Shown piece by piece: positions 58,844-64,000 of a stretch of DNA of 64,000 bases; position 1 is the first letter of the stretch; every line of letters starts with the position of its first letter. The position numbers and the translations under genes are program-made. The stretch covers positions 1,814,501-1,878,500 of the forward strand of contig JAWQEG010000506.1 in the NCBI GenBank assembly GCA_033782935.1, in the 5' to 3' direction. The notes beneath the pieces were generated by a model, which saw nothing but the letters and a program-made list of their open reading frames with translations, was not told the origin of the DNA and did no database searches. This DNA is from Petrolisthes cinctipes. Lineage: Eukaryota > Arthropoda > Malacostraca > Decapoda > Porcellanidae.

Positions 58844-59902
58844 TTATTGGTATAGTGAAACCAGCACAGCTGGATTGCTATAGAATACGCCCCTTCTCAA
58901 GCCCAGGCCCCGTATAGGCATAATCTGGGTTGGAAGGGTCTATTCCGTGACGATCATCAGAAGTAAATAAAAATTCAAATCTGGCGCTGTACTGATAGTG
59001 GAGCCACCTGGTGGTGGCGTGGTGAGGTATTAGCCCCGCTCTGCGCTCTCAGGCAATCGATCACTCTGTCGCGGAACACGTCCCAGTCAACATCTTCGCT
59101 CCTCGCTGCTACGCTATGGTATTGTGTCACGTATTCCTGCTATTGTTTCTTTTGTGTTCTAGTGGCTGGCCTGCTTTGCAGATGTATAGTGTGTGTGTAT
59201 ATTCTAGGAGTGTTTAGGTGTGTTTTTAGGGGTTTTCTTCTTTAGGACTGAGTTTTCTCTTCCCTAGGCGAAGGGGGCTTTTGGGCCTCCTTTTTCGGAG
59301 TTTTTCTCCTTCATTCCCCCCTTTCACCTTTCCTCCTGCCACTAGTACATTCATCGTGTGTGTTTTATCGGGGTTTCTAGGGTTTTTAGCGAGGTTAGCG
59401 TCACCACGTGGGGCCTTCGCCTCCCCACGTGGTGTGCGTGTGGGATCTTTGCAGCCCTTCCTCTTGCCTTCCCCGATTATTGTGTGTACCCTCTCGGTAG
59501 GGGGGAGTGAGAATTGTGCCCTGGTTCTCTCTTCCTCTTCCGTGCGGGTTTTTTTTAGTGATTTTTGGTGTTTTTCCAGTGTTTTTAGCCTGGGTTGTTT
59601 CAACTCAGGCTACCGGGCCCCCCCCGTTCCCCCTCCTTCGGGATCCTTCTGTCCGGGGGGTGTCATTTACCCGCTCCATGTGGCGGGCTGTTTTCTGGTT
59701 TTACGGGGTTTTTCCCTGGCGGGTGTGCGTGAGATTGGGGGGTCGTGTCCTGGCCCCCGGGTTCAGCGGGTGTTTCCCGCGCTACTTCTCCTTGTTTGGG
59801 GGTTTCCCGTGTCTTCTGTGTTCCAGTGTCTGCATGTGTTAACCCATGTTTGTGTATTCTTTTCTTCCTCAGCCTACTCGTTCCTTATGTGCTGCTTCGG
59901 GG
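58844..59902. other. GC/T-rich unassigned sequence
   Basis: Contains long CCTTT/GGGTTT-type stretches without a recognisable protein. The long plus-strand frame 59281-59946 has biased Phe/Pro/Ser composition and runs into the hAT end, so I do not call it a gene. A palindrome with two CCACGTGG cores lies at 59402-59434. Confidence 0.5.
59402..59434. repeat. Perfect 12-bp inverted repeat with CACGTG cores
   Basis: CACCACGTGGGG (59402-59413) and CCCCACGTGGTG (59423-59434), with a 9-bp loop. Each arm contains CACGTG, an E-box-type site. Confidence 0.85.
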
Positions 59903-60055
59903 CAGTGTTGCCACTTTGTGGGTTTTACCCACAAATTTGTGGGTAAAATCCCTTTTTGTGGGTGGAGTTGTGGGTAGGGAAAATTTCTTAAAATCTGTGG
60001 GTAAAATTTGTGGGAATTTTGATTTTTTGTGGGTTTCTTTTGTGGGTGAAGGGAA
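59903..60055 (+). promoter_or_regulatory. hAT left terminus with subterminal repeats
   Basis: CAGTGTTGCCA at the edge, then GTGGGTTTTACCCAC (a palindrome) and at least six further GTGGGT or TGTGGGTAAAAT motifs up to about 60050. hAT transposases bind such clustered repeats. Confidence 0.65.
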
Positions 60056-60307
60056 TAATATCATAAACATCTGCATTCATCACTTTCTCCGCAAAGTAAT
60101 GCTTACCAATTTAATAAAAAAAATTGAGCACCGTTGAAAAATTGCTCTTATATGGCATGTACTGAGTTTCTGAGTTCGTCCTGGACACGTTCAAACGGAT
60201 GTGTATGTTATTATTGACGCGGCAGCCGGCAGTAGCAGGGTACCAGTGGCCGGCAGTGGGTAGCTGTGACTCGTTATCATTACTGTTCTGTTTTTCTTGG
60301 GTCCATC

Positions 60308-62901
60308 ATGAGTGACAAGAAATATACACAACATTTTAGACCTCTTTGGGAAAACGACAGCAGATTCAAAGGTTAGTCTTGGTATAAGAAAGCTTGTTTC
60401 TGAAAAATTATTGTGTTTAGTATTGTATGGTACTTAGGTTAAGTTCTCCCCAACAGACCGAATTTCGTAACTTAGTCCCGAAGGTGTACGTGATAGATAA
60501 TACAGGCATGTTATAGATCCACAATCACAGAGTAGTAAATATACTCCATACAATTACAGGCTAGCTACTGTACATACATTTTGTGTATTTCATGCTCTGC
60601 ATGATGCCATATATTTCCCAGATTACTTTCAAGGTTTCATAATACCGTTACTGAGTTGCGTTAACCATGCCCTATGTGTTAATCCTGATGTATGTGCGTG
60701 TTATTATGTAATGAGTTACAACGTTTTGTTCTGTGTCAAGTATATTATGATTAAAAATAAATATAGTTGTGTCATTTCTAGGTCACCGATTCTCGGAGTT
60801 TTTCGGTGATAGTGACTTGAAGTTAACTTCATATCTCTAACAATTAGCTTGTCACTTTGTCATAGCCTACTATTTTGTTTTTGGTTGAGTGGGTGCGTGT
60901 GTTAAGGGTATTTGTATGCTCTCAAGAGCATGATTCAATAAGACAATAATATTTGCGATGGCTCATGTTACAGGATGGTTGCAGCCATACCCAGGTGACA
61001 GCACGAAAGCCAGGTGTAAGGTTTGCAACGCTACTTTGCAAGCACACATGAAGACTATTCTTGGCCATGCCTCAACGAAGAAACATGTACAAAATATTAA
61101 GTCTTCTGGAAGTAAAGTGCAGACACAAATCAATGAGAGATTACGCTGTGCACTAAATGACCCAACAAAAGTAGCTGAGTTAAAACTGGCTGTGTTTATA
61201 TCAGAACATTCTTCCAATATAGCAGTGGATCACTTAGGTGAATTGGTAGCTCAGTTGGACAAAAAATCTGCCACACTCCAGAAAATAAAACTCCATCGCA
61301 CTAAGTGTTCTCGTCTACAGAAACATGTAGTAGCTCCATCTTTTGCCAAAGCACTGAGAAAAGAAATCGGTGATCACTTTTACAGTTTAATAATAGATGA
61401 GAGTACAAACGAGGCAAATATCACATGCTTAGGTCTTGGTATTCGGTTCTTCAGTGCAGAAAAAGAAACCATAGTAGATACATTCTATCGCCTTGTACCT
61501 CTTAAAGATGCAACTGCTAACACAATCTATAAAACAGTAAAATCTTGCTTGCAGGAAGATAATTTAAGTATTGCCAAACTGATAGGTATAGGCACCGATG
61601 GAGCCAGCTCAATGGTAGGAAAAAACCACTCTCTTTTTACATTGTTAAAAAATGACAATCCTGAGATAACTCTTGTGAGATGTGTGTGTCACTCGCTCCA
61701 CTTAGCTGCTGCCAAAGCTTGTGAAGTACTCCCCACAATTCTAACATTCTTGGTTAGGGAAACGCACTCATGGTTTTCCAGTAGCCCCAAAAGAATGCAT
61801 GAATATCAAGAACTGTTTAAAGTACTAGAAAGTAGCATGCCCAAAAAAGTGCCAGGAATTGCTACAACACGGTGGTTGGCACGATTGGCAGCAGTTCAAG
61901 TTATTCTTGAAGAATGGGATGCCTTGAAACTTCATTTTGAAATGTCTGCATCACATGAACGGTGTTACACAGCCAGAGAACTAGGAAGTGCTTACGGGGA
62001 TCCTCAAAACAGGCTGTACCTTTTGTTTCTGCGAAAGGTCCTCAAGGAAGTTGTAAGAGTTAACAAAGTGTTTCAGGGTCAAAATGTTGATGTTACTAAA
62101 ATCACAGAAGATCTCCTGGATATGTATCGCAGTCTACTGCAAATTGTTGTTGATTCAAGTTACATATCAAAGTGTCCCAAGCAAAATTTGCCTACGCTCA
62201 ACATTCAGAATTATATCTTACCCCACACAGTCATTAACTTTGGTCATGAATTCAACTCTTATGCAGAGTCGTGTTCTCTGCATGAAGAGCAAATCAATTA
62301 TGTGAAGAAACGTTGCAAGGAGTTTACGGTAGAACTCGTTAACCAAGTGCAGGTGCGTCTCCCAGACAATGTTGAAACTCTCCTGATGTTAAAACATTTT
62401 CAGCCATCAAATGCTACTTCCCAATGTAAGAACTCCATTATGCCCATTGCATGTAAATACAGATCAACCTTTACAGATCTTGATGAATTAGAAACTGAGT
62501 GGAACAAGATCAACTTTGTACAGTGGCCACCAGCATGTCTGGGAAGCACTGTTAGTTTCTGGGCGGAGGTTAACGAACGCAGGAACTCAGCAGGTGAAAA
62601 AATATTTTCAAATGTATCTTCCCTAGCATTGTCCCTGCTGTCACTTCCTTTCTCTAATGCCAGCATAGAAAGAATATTTTCACAAATGAATGTCGTTCAC
62701 TCAAAGCTCAGGAACAGGCTCAGTGTAAGGTCAGTCGAAGCTATATTGCAGATACGCTATGGTCTCTCCTTACAGTCACTGTCATGTGTAAGTTTCACGC
62801 CATCACCTGATATGCTGGAAAACTTTTCAGCTGCTAAAGACCCGGGAAATGAAGACAGAGATACGGATGGAGAGGAAATAATTTCCCTTGAAGTTGAATA
62901 G
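60308..62901 (+). CDS. hAT-family transposase, two exons, intact (663 aa)
   Basis: Exon 1 (60308-60371) starts ATG and encodes MSDKKYTQHFRPLWENDSRF and the first part of KG; donor AAAG|GTTAGT. Exon 2 (60974-62901) begins after TTACAG and continues in frame (GWLQPYPGDSTKARC). An ATG at 60958 also opens exon 2, but splicing restores the family's typical FKGWLQP start. Near residues 36-59 is a BED-like finger (CKVCNAT...GHASTKKH). The RNase-H-like core has LIIDEST (Asp about 163), GIGTDGASSM (Asp about 230), RCVCHSLHL (the CxxH-type motif), TRWLARLAAV and the C-terminal dimerisation motif SLPFSNASIERIFSQ (Glu about 587). All catalytic residues are present with no stop. It is either a recently active transposon or a domesticated gene. 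Confidence 0.9.
60372..60973 (+). other. 602-bp intron of the hAT transposase gene
   Basis: GTTAGT at 60372 to TTACAG at 60973. The join preserves the reading frame (G+GA TGG). No other feature is seen inside. Confidence 0.75.
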
Positions 62902-63832
62902 GTGTATTTTACGCATATGAGGCTATCTCAGTAAATGCAGTCAATCTTATTATCCTACAGTTCTGAGTATTCAGTTTATGTTATCGATGTGCAGTAATCA
63001 TTATTATTTTATATATATCATTTTATCCTTAACCCCTCCGGGACGGGGCAAGAATGGAATTACGCGCTGTGAGTACGGGTCCAATACTAACTTTTATCCT
63101 GCCTGTCCGGGTATTTCCCGGAAAATCACTCTACTTCTCTTACTCCCTACGTCTAAACTACAATACTGAACAACTTAAATTTGATTGTGTACTCACCATC
63201 AACTCCTCCTCTTTCCATTAAAACCAACCCTAGCTCTCTAGGACACTCCATTGCCGAGAAATCAAGTGAGGAATGGAGGTCACTTTTCCCGTGAGAGCGA
63301 GGCTGCGTTCGCTTTGTGAGCGTGGCTCTGACAAGGACTGGCGCGGGTGGAGAAAAGATGGCCGCCGGCAGAATGACGCAACACTTGCCTCCCCCGGGCG
63401 ACACGTCGTACGGTTCGTGTGCATCCTACCATTACAGCCCCTGTATTATTTGTGTGGTTAGCTGACCATTCCAGAGTGGTTTTATGCCCTGGAGAGAAGC
63501 GTGGGAGTTATGTACAGTATTTACGCGAAACATTTTCAGTGTCATTCGCACCATTTGTTCATGTTCAACGTAAATATAAATGTGTCACTATCACTGTTAT
63601 CCTTATTTTCTATATATTTTTGTATTTTGTTGTTTTAAATTTTTTATTATCATTTTTTCTATGCGTAAATGTGTCACTCTCACTTTTCTTATAGCCTAAT
63701 ATGTACAAATGTGTCACTATCACGTCACTACAGCCTAAAATATATGTACAAATGTGTCACTCTCACTTTTCTTATAGCCTAAATAGTGTCACTGTCACCA
63801 AGTGTCACTGTCACTTTATTCGCATACTCCCA
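62902..63832. other. 3' flank of hAT gene and probable 3' region of a piggyBac element
   Basis: TTAA at 63029-63032 is followed by CCCCTCCGGGACGGGG, which has the form of a piggyBac terminus. No gene is recognised between it and 63832. Tandem repeats lie at 63580-63810. Confidence 0.45.
63580..63810. repeat. TGTGTCACTCTCAC-type tandem repeats
   Basis: AAATGTGTCACTMTCACTTTTCTTATAGCC-type units recur at about 63584, 63668, 63705 and 63751, with shorter GTGTCACTGTCAC units to 63810. Confidence 0.8.
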
Positions 63833-64000
63833 TCACTTCCTGCTTCTATATATATTCCAATATATGGTAGTCTGAGAAGCAGTTTCCAGGGCATAACGGC
63901 ACACAACATTCCTTGCACCAGAAGCGAGTTTCCTTGGACTTCTGGGGGTGACGTGTTGTGTGCCTGCAAACATAGCAGCGACGAGAGCCTGGACGTCCTG
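63833..64000 (-). CDS. piggyBac transposase C-terminal cysteine-rich domain (partial, cut by window)
   Basis: The minus-strand frame, running from the window edge to a TGA at 63833-63835, encodes RRCYVCRHTTRHPQKSKETR followed by FWCKECCVPLCPGNCFSDYH. The CxxC, CxxC, LC, CFxxYH spacing is the zinc-binding tail of piggyBac/PGBD transposases. AATAAA follows on the minus strand at about 63815-63820. The catalytic part lies beyond 64000. It is a different family from the pseudogene at 33655. No stop occurs in the visible part, so the gene may be intact. Confidence 0.8.
   Translation of the reverse strand, partial: QDVQALVAAMFAGTQHVTPRSPRKLASGARNVVCRYALETASQTTIYWNIYRSRK

Larger units (their letters stand above)
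59903..63028 (+). mobile_element. hAT-family DNA transposon (right end not found)
   Basis: The left end is CAGTGTTGCCACTTTGTGGG at 59903, the usual start of hAT termini (CAGTGTTGCCA). It is followed within 150 bp by several TTTGTGGGTAAAAT/GTGGGT repeats in both orientations, typical subterminal binding sites. The transposase gene follows. No matching TGGCAACACTG end or copy of the flanking CTTCGGGG is visible to the right, so the right terminus is lost or lies beyond 64000. The end given is where a piggyBac-like end appears to begin. Confidence 0.6.

Noticed and set aside
59281..59946. 221-codon open frame before the hAT gene
   Set aside because: Composition is Phe/Ser/Pro-biased low complexity, no family motif, and it crosses the hAT terminal sequence at 59903.

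Overview
This window is repeat-dominated animal DNA, most likely from a decapod crustacean. The evidence is the mix of elements: a tRNA-derived SINE with a body motif I associate with decapods, Penelope-like elements with GIY-YIG endonucleases, crustacean-type I/Jockey-like LINEs carrying RNase H, RTE-type LINEs, Ty3/gypsy elements (two with an envelope-like gene), a Helitron, hAT, piggyBac and Tc1/mariner-like MITEs, and long AT, CA and GA microsatellites. There is no sign of bacterial gene organisation.

Only one host gene is supported: three minus-strand exons of a monocarboxylate-transporter-like (SLC16/MFS) gene at 45614-45819, 45311-45410 and 27356-27547. Their reading phases agree and all boundaries are GT/AG. 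The intron between 27548 and 45310 is 17.8 kb and is filled with nested transposons. The next downstream intron runs left for at least 27 kb, out of the window.

Left part (1-27 kb): two broken LINE fragments, then a complete 8.4 kb LTR retrotransposon on the minus strand (2779-11166; TTCG target duplication, tRNA-Leu-type primer binding site, almost identical LTRs but ruined pol). Next is a full-length LINE (11657-18137) inserted with a 12-bp target duplication into the envelope gene of a minus-strand gypsy/errantivirus-like element (18150-24205). A Penelope fragment (24206-24672) follows, then the 3' half of a second envelope-bearing gypsy element on the plus strand (24674 to about 27060).

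Middle (27-51 kb): MCT exon; Penelope element with a hammerhead-like motif and a nested SINE; RTE LINE with a nested Tc1-like MITE; microsatellites; gypsy fragments; a dead piggyBac transposase; a 2.8 kb foldback structure with a minisatellite core; two more MCT exons; a minus-strand LINE copy split by an RTE insertion with a 16-bp target duplication; a second Tc1-like MITE; and the decayed endonuclease/RT region of another LINE.

Right part (51-64 kb): a second nearly full-length copy of the main LINE family, a 760-bp non-autonomous Helitron, a hAT transposase gene with an intact two-exon reading frame, and at the edge the cysteine-rich C-terminus of a second piggyBac transposase. Most elements are dead. 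The intact candidates are the LINE ORF1 (12112-14115) and the hAT transposase (60308-62901).
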